Shown here: in pieces, positions 1 to 8,838 of the stretch
How the letters are laid out: every line of letters begins with the position of its first letter
Numbering within the stretch: position 1 is the stretch's first letter
From: Candidatus Epulonipiscium sp.
Lineage (GTDB): Bacteria > Bacillota > Clostridia > Lachnospirales > JAAYNZ01
NCBI GenBank assembly: GCA_012799415.1
Contig: JAAZLH010000054.1
Coordinates: forward strand, 1-57,693
Length of the DNA: 57,693 bases
Direction of reading: 5' to 3'
Translations under genes and position numbers: made by a program
The notes under the pieces: model-generated
What the model saw: the letters and a program-made list of their open reading frames with translations, nothing else
What the model was told of the DNA's origin: nothing
Databases searched by the model: none

Positions 1-382
1 AAATATTGTTGATATTTTAGAACTTTATGTAGTACAATAGAGATAAGACACAAATATGTGAATAAAATTATAGACAAGCAAAATGGCATGATTACTACGA
101 TTCAAGATTTTATCCAATAAGTTATACACAATTTTATCCACAGGTTGTGGACAAAAAACAGATCAAGCAGTTATCCACACAGTCTGCTATTATCATATCA
201 AAAAAAATGGGGATAAGCAATAGGAAAAAAAAATATCCACAAACCAATAATTAACAACCTGTATATATGAACTACGATAACAAAGATAATCAATGCATAA
301 ATATAAAATATGAATACTTATACACTTAAAATAAATAAATATTCATATCCATTTCTTTCCCTATATTTATCGTAAAAATTTC
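1..382. other. Probable replication origin region (oriC)
   Basis: This gene-free stretch lies directly upstream of rpmH, the usual position of oriC in Firmicutes, where dnaA normally diverges from rpmH. It holds a cluster of DnaA-box-like sequences (122-241) followed by a very AT-rich segment (about 242-370) that could act as the unwinding element; another TTATACACT-like match lies near 318. dnaA itself would be expected just left of the window, so this is inferred from box density and gene order, not from seeing dnaA. No coding frame was found here. Confidence 0.8.
122..241. promoter_or_regulatory. DnaA-box cluster (six boxes)
   Basis: Seen directly: TTATACACA at 122-130, perfect TTATCCACA at 134-142, TGTGGACAA (reverse-strand TTGTCCACA) at 146-154, perfect TTATCCACA at 171-179, TGGGGATAA (reverse, one mismatch) at 208-216, and ATATCCACA at 233-241. 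Six matches within 120 bp, in both orientations, are far more than chance and typical of a bacterial origin. Confidence 0.85.
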
Positions 383-411
383 TTGACGAGTAGAGTAAAC
401 TTGACTATAAT
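383..411 (+). promoter_or_regulatory. rpmH-rnpA promoter
   Basis: TTGACG at 383-388 and TATAAT at 406-411 are separated by 17 bp. This near-consensus vegetative promoter sits about 75 bp before the rpmH start and probably drives rpmH and, by readthrough, the downstream genes. Confidence 0.8.
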
Positions 412-485
412 TGTAATAGTGTTTATAATACGCCATTGTTCTATAGAGAACTAAATTTGGAAATGGATAAAAGGAGGTGCTCAAG

Positions 486-620
486 ATGAAAAGAACTTAT
501 CAACCAAAAAAGAGACAAAGACAAAGAGAGCATGGTTTTAGAAAAAGAATGAGAACGAGAAGCGGTAGAGCCGTCATCGCTAGAAGAAGAGCAAAAGGTA
601 GAAAAGTATTATCAGCATAA
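486..620 (+). CDS. rpmH: 50S ribosomal protein L34
   Basis: A 44-residue, very basic protein beginning [18 protein letters not shown] and ending GRKVLSA, the standard bL34 sequence and length. bL34 is a small structural protein of the large ribosomal subunit. An AGGAGGTG ribosome binding site lies just upstream of the ATG. It is the first gene right of the origin and precedes rnpA, the arrangement conserved across bacteria. It is followed at once by a terminator-like hairpin, so rnpA is probably expressed at a lower level by readthrough. Confidence 0.97.
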   Translation: MKRTYQPKKRQRQREHGFRKRMRTRSGRAVIARRRAKGRKVLSA

Positions 621-646
621 AGACCGCAGGTAGTGTGGTCTTTTCT
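619..646 (+). terminator. Terminator or attenuator after rpmH
   Basis: AAAGACC (619-625) pairs with GGTCTTT (637-643) and is followed by T residues. The hairpin starts at the rpmH stop codon. Since rnpA follows without an obvious strong promoter, it may attenuate rather than end transcription. Confidence 0.6.
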
Positions 647-689
647 ATTCTTTACAAAATTCAAGAATCTATGGTTTTGTAAAGAATAG
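645..689 (+). repeat. 15-bp perfect inverted repeat between rpmH and rnpA
   Basis: CTATTCTTTACAAAA (645-659) is the exact reverse complement of 675-689, with a 15-nt loop. There is no T-tract after it, so it is not a classic terminator. In the rpmH-rnpA transcript it would form a stable hairpin about 30 nt before the rnpA start. Confidence 0.75.
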
Positions 690-720
690 AAATTAATTCA
701 AATTATAAAGAGGAAATTGA

Positions 721-1059
721 ATGAAACATACGGTATCATTAAAAAAGACATTTGAATTTAGAAAGGTTTATGGTAGAGGGTCTTCTATAGCAAATCGTTT
801 ATTAGTGATGTATATTTTGAAAAATGGACAAACCTACAATCGATTGGGTATTTCAGTAAGTAAAAAAGTAGGTAACAGCGTTGTGAGAAGTCGGGTTACT
901 CGTTTAATTCGTGAAAGCTATCGTTTAAAGGAAGAACAAATACAAATAGGGTATGATATCGTAATTATTGCCCGAAATACAGCTAGCAAAGCTACTTATT
1001 GGGATATTGATTCTGCTGTAGCACATTTATGTCGAAAACATAAAATAAATCAAAATTAA
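721..1059 (+). CDS. rnpA: Ribonuclease P protein component
   Basis: A protein of 112 residues that joins the RNase P RNA to remove 5' leaders from precursor tRNAs. The conserved basic RNR-type region is visible (NRLGISVSKKVGNSVVRSRV, then TRLIRESYR, about residues 40-70), as is the N-terminal KKTFEFRKVYGRG with the aromatic residues that bind the tRNA leader. The length is normal. An AGGAAATTGA site precedes the ATG. It sits between rpmH and yidD as in nearly all Firmicutes. A 15-bp hairpin in the leader may influence its level. Confidence 0.95.
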   Translation: MKHTVSLKKTFEFRKVYGRGSSIANRLLVMYILKNGQTYNRLGISVSKKVGNSVVRSRVTRLIRESYRLKEEQIQIGYDIVIIARNTASKATYWDIDSAVAHLCRKHKINQN

Positions 1060-1128
1060 ATACCAATGATAGTGGGATCATGATTGATTCAGATAATCTA
1101 GGACATTATAAAGGAAAGAAGTGTAATC

Positions 1129-1347
1129 ATGAAAGAAATCGATGGAGCTATTCGTAAGATGGTGGTAGGATATCAAAAATACATATCTCCTTATAAGCAG
1201 CCTTGTTGTCGATTTTATCCTACATGTTCCCAATATATGTATGATGCAGTTGGAAAATATGGAGCTGTAAAGGGTGTTTTTCTAGGAACGAAAAGGATAT
1301 TCCGTTGTCATCCTTTTCATCCAGGAGGATATGATCCAGTTCCTTAA
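1129..1347 (+). CDS. yidD: Membrane protein insertion efficiency factor YidD
   Basis: A 72-residue protein of the YidD (UPF0161) family. The family signature is clear: [20 protein letters not shown] in the first half with its cysteines, followed by YGAVKG and the C-terminal [14 protein letters not shown]. YidD is a small membrane-associated protein that assists insertion of membrane proteins with YidC, whose gene follows 41 bp later. The ATG has an AGGAAAGAAG-type site upstream. Length is typical. Confidence 0.95.
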   Translation: MKEIDGAIRKMVVGYQKYISPYKQPCCRFYPTCSQYMYDAVGKYGAVKGVFLGTKRIFRCHPFHPGGYDPVP

Positions 1348-1388
1348 ATAAATAGATTAGACATAGATTGGATTGAGGAGGAAATATA

Positions 1389-2399
1389 TTGTTTAATTTT
1401 ATTATCAGCCCTATTGCAAACTTATTAGGAATGTTTATGAATATTATATTTAATTTAGTGCATAGCATTATTCCTATCGGTTCTTTAGGACTTAGTATTA
1501 TTTTGTTTACGATTTTTGTACGTTTTTTACTATTACCTTTGATGTTAAATCAACAAAAATCAATGCAGCGGATGCAAGAAATTCAACCGCAAATCCAAAA
1601 GATTCAAGATAAATATAAAAACAAGAAAGATCCAGAAGCCCAACAAAAAATGAGTAGAGAAATGTCAGAATTGTATCAAAAGAATAAAGTGAATCCTTTA
1701 GGAGGATGCTTACCATTACTCATCCAAATGCCTATTATGTTGGCCTTATTTCAAGTGCTCCGTTCACCGGCAGTTCATATTCAGCAGGTCGGAGCTATTT
1801 ATACGCAAGTAGCAGAAAAATTAATGAGTATATCTGGCTATGAGGCCATATTAGAAACCTTTGCACAAGGAAAAGCAGGGGTGAAGTTAGATGCGAGCTT
1901 GACATCCAGTGTAGTTACCCTATTATCTCAATTTCATTCATATGATTGGACCCAATTAGTAGAACAATTAAATGGAGTTGCTGCAGGTACTTTAACTCAA
2001 ATTCAAGTTCTTGTAACTCAATTAAAAGATATGAACTTCTTTTTAGGAATGAATTTAACTGATGCCCCTGGGATGACGTTTCCGGGAATATTACTTCCTA
2101 TCATTGCAGGTTTAACAACATATTTAACATCAAAGTTAACACCAAATCCCAATAAAGATAAAGATAAATCTAAGAATAACTCTAAAGATAAACCTGTAGA
2201 TCAAATGGGACAAACGCAAAACACAATGATGTTAATGTTCCCCTTTTTAACAGCCTTTATGACTTATACTCTACCAGCAGGACTAGGATTGTATTGGGTT
2301 ACAAGTAATATATTTCAAGTATTCCAGCAGCTAGCATTCAATAAAAAGTCAGGCTCCAAAATGGATTGGGATAGTAATAAGAAAGTAAAAAATGAATGA
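1389..2399 (+). CDS. yidC: Membrane protein insertase YidC/Oxa1
   Basis: A 336-residue polytopic insertase that integrates proteins into the cytoplasmic membrane alone or with Sec. The first helix is followed by the cytoplasmic coiled-coil hairpin (QQKSMQRMQEIQPQIQKIQ, about residues 55-95) and the conserved LGGCLPLLIQMPIMLALF segment near residue 105. The C-terminal helices include PFLTAFMTYTLPAGLGLYW, then a basic tail. The start is a TTG with GAGGAGGAAATA upstream; no in-frame ATG fits better. The loop around residues 255-275 is lysine-rich (KDKDKSKNNSKDK). It is part of the rnpA-yidD-yidC-khpB block. Confidence 0.95.
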   Translation: MFNFIISPIANLLGMFMNIIFNLVHSIIPIGSLGLSIILFTIFVRFLLLPLMLNQQKSMQRMQEIQPQIQKIQDKYKNKKDPEAQQKMSREMSELYQKNKVNPLGGCLPLLIQMPIMLALFQVLRSPAVHIQQVGAIYTQVAEKLMSISGYEAILETFAQGKAGVKLDASLTSSVVTLLSQFHSYDWTQLVEQLNGVAAGTLTQIQVLVTQLKDMNFFLGMNLTDAPGMTFPGILLPIIAGLTTYLTSKLTPNPNKDKDKSKNNSKDKPVDQMGQTQNTMMLMFPFLTAFMTYTLPAGLGLYWVTSNIFQVFQQLAFNKKSGSKMDWDSNKKVKNE

Positions 2400-2449
2400 A
2401 TGTTTAACAAAAAGTCAAGTTCCAAAGAGGGAAAGGAGACTCATTAAGC

Positions 2450-3097
2450 ATGGAATTTATTGAAAAGACGGGGCGAACAGTAGATGAGGCTATTACTGAA
2501 GCACTGATTGAACTAGGGGCAACACGAGATGATGTTGAAATTGAAGTAGTAGATGAAGGATCAAAAGGTTTTTTGGGATTATTTGGAACTAAAATAGCAA
2601 AAGTAAGAGTATCCAAGAAAATAACAGCGGAGGCTATTGCTAAACAATTTTTGTCTGAAGTTTTTGATGCTATGCAAATTGAAGTTATTATCGACACCCA
2701 GTTACAATCTGATGGATTGGATATTAATCTACAAGGGGATCAAATGGGTATACTAATAGGAAAAAGAGGACAAACTTTAGATGCATTACAATACTTAGTG
2801 AGTTTGGTCGTGAATAAAAGTGAAGAAGGATACGTACGAGTACGTCTTGATGCGGAAAATTATCGAGAGAGACGAAAAGAGACATTAGAAAACTTAGCTA
2901 ATAATTTAGCTAAAAAGGTACGAAATACAAGAAAACGCGTAGTATTAGAACCTATGAATCCTTATGAAAGACGCATTATTCATTCCACTCTACAAGGTAA
3001 TCCCTATGTAAAGACCCAAAGTGAAGGGGAAGAACCTTATCGTAAAGTTGTTATTTTACCTCAATCCAAAGAGAAAAAGCATATAAAAACCCAGTGA
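2450..3097 (+). CDS. khpB: RNA-binding protein KhpB/Jag
   Basis: A cytoplasmic RNA-binding protein of 215 residues with the three domains of the Jag/KhpB family: an N-terminal Jag_N domain (residues 1-50, GRTVDEAITEALIELG), a KH domain (about 70-145, MGILIGKRGQTLDALQYLVS with the GKRG loop) and an R3H domain (about 146-210, NPYERRIIHSTLQ). KhpB with KhpA influences cell division and envelope genes in Firmicutes. It follows yidC with an AAAGGAGA site. The stop codon lies inside the 5' arm of a strong terminator, so this ends the transcription unit. Confidence 0.93.
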   Translation: MEFIEKTGRTVDEAITEALIELGATRDDVEIEVVDEGSKGFLGLFGTKIAKVRVSKKITAEAIAKQFLSEVFDAMQIEVIIDTQLQSDGLDINLQGDQMGILIGKRGQTLDALQYLVSLVVNKSEEGYVRVRLDAENYRERRKETLENLANNLAKKVRNTRKRVVLEPMNPYERRIIHSTLQGNPYVKTQSEGEEPYRKVVILPQSKEKKHIKTQ

Positions 3098-3113
3098 TTT
3101 CACTGGGTTTTTT
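3086..3113 (+). terminator. Rho-independent terminator after khpB
   Basis: AAAACCCAGTGA (3086-3097) pairs with TCACTGGGTTTT (3100-3111), followed by more T. The 5' arm contains the khpB stop codon. Confidence 0.9.
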
Positions 3114-3137
3114 AACACGTTAAGAAGGAGAAAAGCC

Positions 3138-4523
3138 ATGCTAGAGAATTATACCATTGCTGCTATTTCAACACCTCTAGGTGCAGGCGGAATTGGCATT
3201 GTACGTATGAGTGGTGAAGATTCTTTTACTATTGCCAATAAAATCTTTGAAGGAAAAAATAAAAAAGATGTAAAAGATTATAAATCTCATACCATTCATT
3301 ATGGAAGAATTGTAGACCCGAAAACTCAAGAAGTTATTGATGAAGTATTATTAAGTATTCTAAAAGGCCCACATACCTATACAAAAGAAAATATGATAGA
3401 AATTAACTGTCATGGGGGCCTCATTGTGGTGCAAAAAATACTACAATTAGTTTTACGAGAAGGAGCTCAACTAGCAGAACCAGGTGAATTTACCAAAAGA
3501 GCTTTTTTAAATGGGCGTATTGATCTATCTCAAGCTGAAGCAGTTATCGACGTTATTAACGCTCAAACGGAGTTAGCTCTACAGTCATCTGTATCCCAAC
3601 TAGGAGGGGGTTTATCTGAGAAGGTAAAGGTCTTTAGACAAGAATTGCTAGAGATGATTGCTCATATAGAAGCTAGTATTGATTACCCAGAGCATGATAT
3701 GGAAGAGCTTACTTATGAGATGATTCAAACCAATACAGAGCAATTATTAGAAAAGGTAAATGATTTTATCCAAACAGCTGATACGGGACGAATGATTAAG
3801 GAAGGAATACAGACAGTTATTATAGGAAAGCCCAATGTAGGAAAATCTTCGCTGTTAAATGCTTTACTACGTGAACAGCGGGCTATTGTAACAAATATTC
3901 CTGGTACAACAAGGGATATACTTGAAGAGTATGTGAATATTCAAGGAGTTCCTTTAAAAATCGTGGATACAGCAGGAATTCGCCAAACAGAAGATGTTGT
4001 AGAACAAATTGGAGTAGAAAAATCTAAGAGTTCCATTCCACAAGCAGATTTAATTTTAGTGATGATGGATGCCTCTACTCCTTGGGCAGAGGAAGATCAT
4101 GATATATTTGAACTGATTCAAGGAAAACAGGTATTGGTGCTAATTAATAAAACAGATTTGCCACGACAATTAGATATAGATTTAGTAACTGAGTATGTGC
4201 CACTAGATTCTATTCTTGAGATATCCATTAAAGAAAAAATAGGGTTAGATCTTCTTGAAAAAACACTGAAAGAAATGTTTTTTAAAGGAGAAATCAAGAT
4301 GAATGAAACTATTTTTATCACCAATGTTCGTCATAAAGATGCCCTTGTTAAGTCAAAGGAAAGTTTAGAAACTGTGTTAGAAACTATAGAATTAGGGTTA
4401 CCTGAAGATTGTTTATCTATTGATTTACAATCTGCCTATGAATATTTAGGAGAAATAACTGGAGAAACTGTAGGGGAAAGTTTAATAGATCAAATTTTTA
4501 GTCAGTTTTGCTTAGGGAAATAA
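3138..4523 (+). CDS. mnmE: tRNA modification GTPase MnmE
   Basis: A 461-residue GTPase that, with MnmG, installs the (carboxymethyl)aminomethyl group at C5 of wobble uridine 34 in several tRNAs. Visible elements: the N-terminal tetrahydrofolate-binding domain ([19 protein letters not shown], residues 8-26), the inserted G domain starting near residue 230 ([10 protein letters not shown], then TTRD, DTAGIR, NKTD) and the C-terminal FCLGK, which supplies the conserved cysteine. Length is normal. An AAGGAGAA site precedes the ATG. It forms one operon with mnmG and rsmG. Confidence 0.96.
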   Translation: MLENYTIAAISTPLGAGGIGIVRMSGEDSFTIANKIFEGKNKKDVKDYKSHTIHYGRIVDPKTQEVIDEVLLSILKGPHTYTKENMIEINCHGGLIVVQKILQLVLREGAQLAEPGEFTKRAFLNGRIDLSQAEAVIDVINAQTELALQSSVSQLGGGLSEKVKVFRQELLEMIAHIEASIDYPEHDMEELTYEMIQTNTEQLLEKVNDFIQTADTGRMIKEGIQTVIIGKPNVGKSSLLNALLREQRAIVTNIPGTTRDILEEYVNIQGVPLKIVDTAGIRQTEDVVEQIGVEKSKSSIPQADLILVMMDASTPWAEEDHDIFELIQGKQVLVLINKTDLPRQLDIDLVTEYVPLDSILEISIKEKIGLDLLEKTLKEMFFKGEIKMNETIFITNVRHKDALVKSKESLETVLETIELGLPEDCLSIDLQSAYEYLGEITGETVGESLIDQIFSQFCLGK

Positions 4524-4534
4524 GGAGGAATAGC

Positions 4535-6418
4535 ATGAAGTATAATGCTGGAAATGTGGATGTTATTGTAATAGGAGCTGGGCATGCTGGTTGTGAAGCA
4601 GCCCTTGCTACAGCACGCCTTGGGTTATCAACCATTGTATTTGCTATGAGCTTAGATAGTATATCTATGATGCCTTGTAACCCTAATATTGGAGGAACTT
4701 CAAAGGGGCATTTGGTTCGGGAAATAGATGCTCTAGGCGGAGAGATGGGGAAAAACATTGACAAAACCTATCTACAGTCAAAGATGTTAAATACAGGAAA
4801 AGGCCCAGCGGTTCATTCTTTAAGAGCTCAGGCAGACAAAATTAAATATTCTCTGGAAATGAAAAGAACCTTAGAAAATACAGAAAATCTACGGATTTAT
4901 CAAGGAGAAGTTACACAGTTATTGATTGAAGAAAGAAAAATTATAGGGGTAGAAACAGTAAGTGGTGCTATATATAAAGCTAAAGCAGTTATCATAGCGA
5001 CCGGTACTTACTTAAACTCCCGTTGTGTTTTTGGGGAAGTTAGTATTGAAAGCGGGCCTAATGGACTTCAAGCAGCACATAGCCTGACTCAATCTCTAGA
5101 AAAATTAGGGATAGAGATCTATCGCTTTAAAACAGGTACTCCAGCTCGCGTTGATGGGAAAACCATTGATTTTAGCAAAATGGAAGAACAGCCAGGAGAT
5201 GATCACATCGTTCCTTTTTCCTTTACGACATCAAGAGATGCTTTATCAAAAGATCAAATCTCTTGTTGGTTAACTTATAGTAATGATAGGACCCATGAAA
5301 TCATTAGGAAGAACTTACATCGCTCTCCTCTTTATGCAGGGGAAATTCATGGAACAGGTGCTCGTTACTGTCCATCTATAGAAGATAAAGTAGTTCGATT
5401 TGCAGATAAAGAAAGACATCAAGTATTTCTTGAACCAGAATCTGAATATAATAATGAATGGTATGTACAGGGGATGTCTAGCTCTCTACCTGAAGATGTT
5501 CAAAAAGAAATGTTACGTACGTTGCCAGGCTTAGAGAATTGTGAAGTTATGCGAATTGGTTATGCGATAGAATATGATTGTATCAATCCACAACAACTTA
5601 AACCAACCTTGGAATTTAAGGGAATCCAGGGGCTCTTTAGTGCGGGTCAGTTTAATGGAAGTTCGGGCTATGAAGAGGCGGCAGCTCAAGGGTTAATCGC
5701 AGGCATCAATGCAGCTTTACAAATTCAAGGGAGGGCCCCTTTTATCTTAGATCGTTCTGAAGGATACATAGGAGTATTGATCGATGATCTAGTGACAAAA
5801 GGCACCAATGAGCCTTATCGAATGATGACATCCAGGGCAGAGTATCGTCTTTTATTACGACAGGATAATGCAGATCTTAGGCTTACAGAGAAAGGATATG
5901 AAATAGGTTTAATTTCTAAAGAACGTTATGAAGGAATACAAAATAAAAAAGCGTTAATTGAAGAAGAAATAAGCCGTTTGAAACAGACTACAGTTGGCAC
6001 AAGTCAAGCCATTCAAGATCTACTAGTAAAGTATGAAAGTACAGCTCTAAAATCGGGAGCTACTTTGGCAGAGTTATTAAAACGGCCAGAGCTTGACTAT
6101 GAAAAGTTGGCAAGTATCGACCCAAATCGTCCTGAACTCCCTTGGGATGTGGCAGAACAAGTCAACATCCAGATAAAGTATGAGGGATATATTTTCCGGC
6201 AAATGAATCAAGTAGAACAGTTTAAAAAGTTAGAAACAAAATTGATACCAGAAGAACTGAACTATGATGATGTTTATAGTTTACGTATTGAGGCAAAACA
6301 AAAGTTAAGTCAAATACGCCCGCTTTCCATTGGACAGGCATCTCGTATTTCAGGTGTATCACCAGCAGATATTTCTGTTCTTTTGGTTTATTTAGAGCAA
6401 TACAGGAGGAAGAAATAA
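4535..6418 (+). CDS. mnmG: tRNA uridine-5-carboxymethylaminomethyl modification enzyme MnmG
   Basis: A protein of 627 residues, the FAD-dependent partner of MnmE. The dinucleotide-binding motif [19 protein letters not shown] is at residues 12-30, followed by the family motifs [20 protein letters not shown] and [18 protein letters not shown]. The frame stays open upstream to 4508, but the start at 4535 is preferred because TAAGGAGGAATAGC lies directly before it and the protein then begins like other MnmG proteins. It starts 11 bp after mnmE stops and overlaps rsmG by one base. Confidence 0.96.
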   Translation: MKYNAGNVDVIVIGAGHAGCEAALATARLGLSTIVFAMSLDSISMMPCNPNIGGTSKGHLVREIDALGGEMGKNIDKTYLQSKMLNTGKGPAVHSLRAQADKIKYSLEMKRTLENTENLRIYQGEVTQLLIEERKIIGVETVSGAIYKAKAVIIATGTYLNSRCVFGEVSIESGPNGLQAAHSLTQSLEKLGIEIYRFKTGTPARVDGKTIDFSKMEEQPGDDHIVPFSFTTSRDALSKDQISCWLTYSNDRTHEIIRKNLHRSPLYAGEIHGTGARYCPSIEDKVVRFADKERHQVFLEPESEYNNEWYVQGMSSSLPEDVQKEMLRTLPGLENCEVMRIGYAIEYDCINPQQLKPTLEFKGIQGLFSAGQFNGSSGYEEAAAQGLIAGINAALQIQGRAPFILDRSEGYIGVLIDDLVTKGTNEPYRMMTSRAEYRLLLRQDNADLRLTEKGYEIGLISKERYEGIQNKKALIEEEISRLKQTTVGTSQAIQDLLVKYESTALKSGATLAELLKRPELDYEKLASIDPNRPELPWDVAEQVNIQIKYEGYIFRQMNQVEQFKKLETKLIPEELNYDDVYSLRIEAKQKLSQIRPLSIGQASRISGVSPADISVLLVYLEQYRRKK

Positions 6419-7137
6419 TGGATACAAAAGAGATGCTTCAGAAAGGTAGTCAACAATTAGGTGTTATACTAAATGAAGAGCAAATTAATCAGTTTTTCAA
6501 ATACTATGAATTGCTTGTTAGTTGGAATGAAAAAATGAATTTAACTGCCATCACAGAAGAAAAAGAGGTTATTATTAAACATTTTCTTGATTGTTTAACT
6601 GTAGCCAAGGAATTTGACTTTGCACCTAGTACCCATCTTATTGATATTGGTACAGGTGCTGGTTTTCCTGGTTTACCTCTTAAAATTGCCTATCCTCATT
6701 TAGAAATTACTTTAGTAGATTCTTTACAAAAGCGTATCCGGTTTTTAGAAACAGTAACAGAAGAATTAGGCCTTATGCAGGTTCAGTGTATTCATGGCCG
6801 AGCAGAAGAATTAGGCCAGAGTCCTGTATACCGAGAACAATATGATCTTTGTGTATCTAGAGCAGTAGCTCATTTATCAGTTCTATATGAATACACTCTT
6901 CCTTTTATTGCTCAGGGGGGATATTTTTTAGCACTAAAAGGGCCTGATGTAGTACAAGAATTAGCAGAAAGTGAAAAAGCATTAGGCCTTTTAGGTGGGA
7001 AACATATACAAACGTCAACTCTCTCCTTACCCTATAGTGATATTACTCATAGTATTGTTCGTATAAAAAAAGATAGACAAACACCGACACAATATCCTAG
7101 AAAAGCTGGAATACCAAGTAAAAAACCAATAGTATAA
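6418..7137 (+). CDS. rsmG: 16S rRNA (guanine(527)-N(7))-methyltransferase RsmG
   Basis: A 239-residue SAM-dependent methyltransferase that makes m7G527 in 16S rRNA, a modification linked to streptomycin susceptibility. The SAM-binding motif DIGTGAGFPGLPLKI is near residue 77, preceded by WNEKMNLTAI and followed by SRAVAHLSVL, both typical of GidB/RsmG. The ATG overlaps the mnmG TAA by one base, indicating translational coupling, with GGAGGAAGAA inside the mnmG 3' end as ribosome binding site. Confidence 0.95.
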   Translation: MDTKEMLQKGSQQLGVILNEEQINQFFKYYELLVSWNEKMNLTAITEEKEVIIKHFLDCLTVAKEFDFAPSTHLIDIGTGAGFPGLPLKIAYPHLEITLVDSLQKRIRFLETVTEELGLMQVQCIHGRAEELGQSPVYREQYDLCVSRAVAHLSVLYEYTLPFIAQGGYFLALKGPDVVQELAESEKALGLLGGKHIQTSTLSLPYSDITHSIVRIKKDRQTPTQYPRKAGIPSKKPIV

Positions 7138-7259
7138 AGAAAATAGCAAATAAAAAACAAAGAAAATGTAGAAAAACAAAGAGTTTTAAAATTCTGACAA
7201 AATATTGCCCAAGATTAATTTATGTTATACTATGTTTTAAAATAGGACAAAAAGTCATT

Positions 7260-7282
7260 CTTTACCTTAATTATGGGTAAAG
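7260..7282 (+). promoter_or_regulatory. Hairpin in the noc leader
   Basis: CTTTACC (7260-7266) pairs with GGTAAAG (7276-7282) in the 191-bp rsmG-noc gap. A TATACT at 7226-7231, with a weak TTGCCC 15 bp before it, may be the noc promoter, which would place this hairpin in the noc 5' leader. I could not assign it to a known riboswitch class. Confidence 0.4.
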
Positions 7283-7328
7283 CGCCAAGGATGAGTTTGC
7301 GTTTAAAAGGAAGAATGGAGAGGAAGAA

Positions 7329-8144
7329 ATGTTACATATGCCAACCAATACAACTTCAGATTATTCTATTATTAACATCCCAGTCGACAAAATTAGATCC
7401 AATCCATACCAACCAAGAAGAACTTTTGATCATATGGCTTTAGAAGAATTAGCAGCCTCTATTAGAGAATTTGGTGTTTTGCAACCCATCAGTGTGCGGC
7501 ATATTAATGGAAATAGCTATGAGTTAGTAGCTGGAGAAAGAAGACTACGGGCCTGTAAAATAGTAGGGGCTACAACAATTCCGGCAGTAGTACTTACGAT
7601 TACAGATCGAGATAGTGCTTTGCTAGCTCTCATTGAAAATTTGCAAAGAGAAAACTTAAATTTTTTAGAAGAATCGGAAGGATACTCCAATCTCATTCGT
7701 GATTATGGGTTAACACAAGAAGAACTAGCTTTAAAGGTTGGAAAAAGCCAATCTACCATTGCTAATAAAATGAGATTGCTAAAACTGGCACCCATTGTAA
7801 AAAAAATGATCATTGATCATGATTTATCTGAACGTCATGCTAGGGCATTATTAAAATTGCCAGAGGAACAACTTCAGTTGAAAGTATTACAAAAAGTTGT
7901 ACAAGAAGGATTAACAGTTAAGCGAACGGAAGAACTAGTAGATAAGGTTATCCAACGTCTTTTAGATGAGAAAGAAGAGAAAAAAGAACAGAAGGTAAAG
8001 ACCTACTTAAAGGATATTCGATTATTTACAAATACGATTCAACAAGCCATTAACGTTATGCATCAAGCAGGAGTTGAGGCTAAGTATGAAATGGAAGAAA
8101 AAGAAGATTGTTACGAAATTACAATTCGAATTCCGACAAAGTAG
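7329..8144 (+). CDS. noc: Nucleoid occlusion protein Noc (ParB family)
   Basis: A ParB-family CTPase and DNA-binding protein of 271 residues. The N-terminal domain shows IRSNPYQPRRTFD, then the GERRLRACKIVG nucleotide-binding box near residue 70 and ENLQRENLNFLEE. A helix-turn-helix follows (LTQEELALKVGKSQSTIANK, about residues 122-141). Its place just after rsmG is the classic position of noc, a ParB paralogue that keeps FtsZ off the nucleoid by binding Noc-binding sites; a separate parB lies at 20754. The frame offers two close ATGs, at 7329 and 7338; the first has GGAGAGGAAGAA before it. Confidence 0.88.
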   Translation: MLHMPTNTTSDYSIINIPVDKIRSNPYQPRRTFDHMALEELAASIREFGVLQPISVRHINGNSYELVAGERRLRACKIVGATTIPAVVLTITDRDSALLALIENLQRENLNFLEESEGYSNLIRDYGLTQEELALKVGKSQSTIANKMRLLKLAPIVKKMIIDHDLSERHARALLKLPEEQLQLKVLQKVVQEGLTVKRTEELVDKVIQRLLDEKEEKKEQKVKTYLKDIRLFTNTIQQAINVMHQAGVEAKYEMEEKEDCYEITIRIPTK

Positions 8145-8169
8145 AACAGAAAATAAATTTATTCTAAAA

Positions 8170-8185
8170 TATTTCCCAGGAAATA
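8170..8185. promoter_or_regulatory. Noc-binding-site-like palindrome
   Basis: TATTTCCCAGGAAATA differs by one base from the known Bacillus Noc-binding site core ATTTCCCGGGAAAT. It lies 26 bp after the noc stop codon. Assignment rests on comparison with the Bacillus consensus; the specificity of this Noc is not known. Confidence 0.6.
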
Positions 8186-8225
8186 CTTTAATTCGACAGC
8201 ATAGACGGCTAGAAGGGGTGGAAAA

Positions 8226-8672
8226 ATGGTTGAAACCAAGTGGTTTTATGGGGCAGAAGGCATTCAAGATGCACTTCTCATTCGCAGAGATGTTTTTGTA
8301 GAAGAACAAAAAGTTCCAAAGGAAATAGAATATGATGAGTGGGATCAAAAAGCTTTTCATCTTGTTGTTTATGATCAGGGAATACCAAAGGCTACAGGTC
8401 GATGTATTTTAAAAGAAGGGATTTATAGCCTAGGGCGTATTGCTGTAGTAAAAGAGGCTCGAGGGCAAGGATTTGGTGATTTAGTTGTACGTATGTTGGT
8501 TCGAAAAGCCTTTCAACAGGGAGCCAAGGAAGTTCATTTACATGCTCAGCTCCAGGTACAAGATTTTTATGAAAAACTAGGATTTGAGGCTTATGGAGAA
8601 GTCTATGAAGAAGCAGGTATAGATCATATTTCTATGGTAAGAAAAGAAGATGTTAAGGGATCTTGTTGTTAG
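8226..8672 (+). CDS. GNAT family N-acetyltransferase
   Basis: A 148-residue single-domain GNAT enzyme resembling the YjcF/ElaA group. The acetyl-CoA-binding motif A is visible as VKEARGQGFGDLVVRMLV (about residues 75-92), preceded by LGRIAVV and followed by FYEKLGFEAYGEVYEEAGI. The N-terminal RRDVFVEEQKVPKEIEYDEWD is characteristic of this subgroup. It would transfer an acetyl group from acetyl-CoA to an unknown amine. It starts at an ATG with GAAGGGGTGG upstream, 81 bp after noc. The C-terminal CC pair is unusual but has no assigned role. Confidence 0.85.
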   Translation: MVETKWFYGAEGIQDALLIRRDVFVEEQKVPKEIEYDEWDQKAFHLVVYDQGIPKATGRCILKEGIYSLGRIAVVKEARGQGFGDLVVRMLVRKAFQQGAKEVHLHAQLQVQDFYEKLGFEAYGEVYEEAGIDHISMVRKEDVKGSCC

Positions 8673-8717
8673 TATAGATATCAAAGGTCAAATTTAAATT
8701 TTAAAAGAAATAATAAT

Positions 8718-8760
8718 AAAGCAAGCTTCCCCATTTCTAATAGGAGAAGCTTGCTTTATT
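8718..8760. terminator. Bidirectional terminator
   Basis: AAAGCAAGCTTC (8718-8729) pairs with GAAGCTTGCTTT (8746-8757), A-rich on the left and T-rich on the right. It separates the rightward acetyltransferase gene from the leftward hydrolase gene. Confidence 0.85.
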
Positions 8761-8796
8761 AGGTTCTTTGTCCATAGTTGATCTAGGAAAATTTGT

Positions 8797-8838
8797 CTTG
8801 TTTCCAAGGGGCTTAACTTTCCTAATTTATTTTTCTTG
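8797..8838 (+). repeat. Dispersed intergenic repeat, short copy
   Basis: CTTGTTTCCAAGGGG, then CTTAACTTTCCTAATT and TTTTTCTTG, match the core and end of the dispersed repeat seen at 11871, 23532, 38766, 42845, 53863 and 54608, but the central hairpin is shortened. It overlaps the last codons of the leftward hydrolase gene. Directly left (8778-8796), CTAGGAAAATTTG reads as the same core on the opposite strand. Confidence 0.5.

Noticed and set aside
7260..7328. Possible cyclic-di-GMP riboswitch before noc
   Set aside because: Short matches such as GTAAAGCGCCA are suggestive, but the conserved cores of the known classes are not present.
8074..8301. Open frame overlapping the end of noc and the start of the acetyltransferase gene
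   Set aside because: Overlaps two well-supported genes in another frame, with no family resemblance; a shadow frame.
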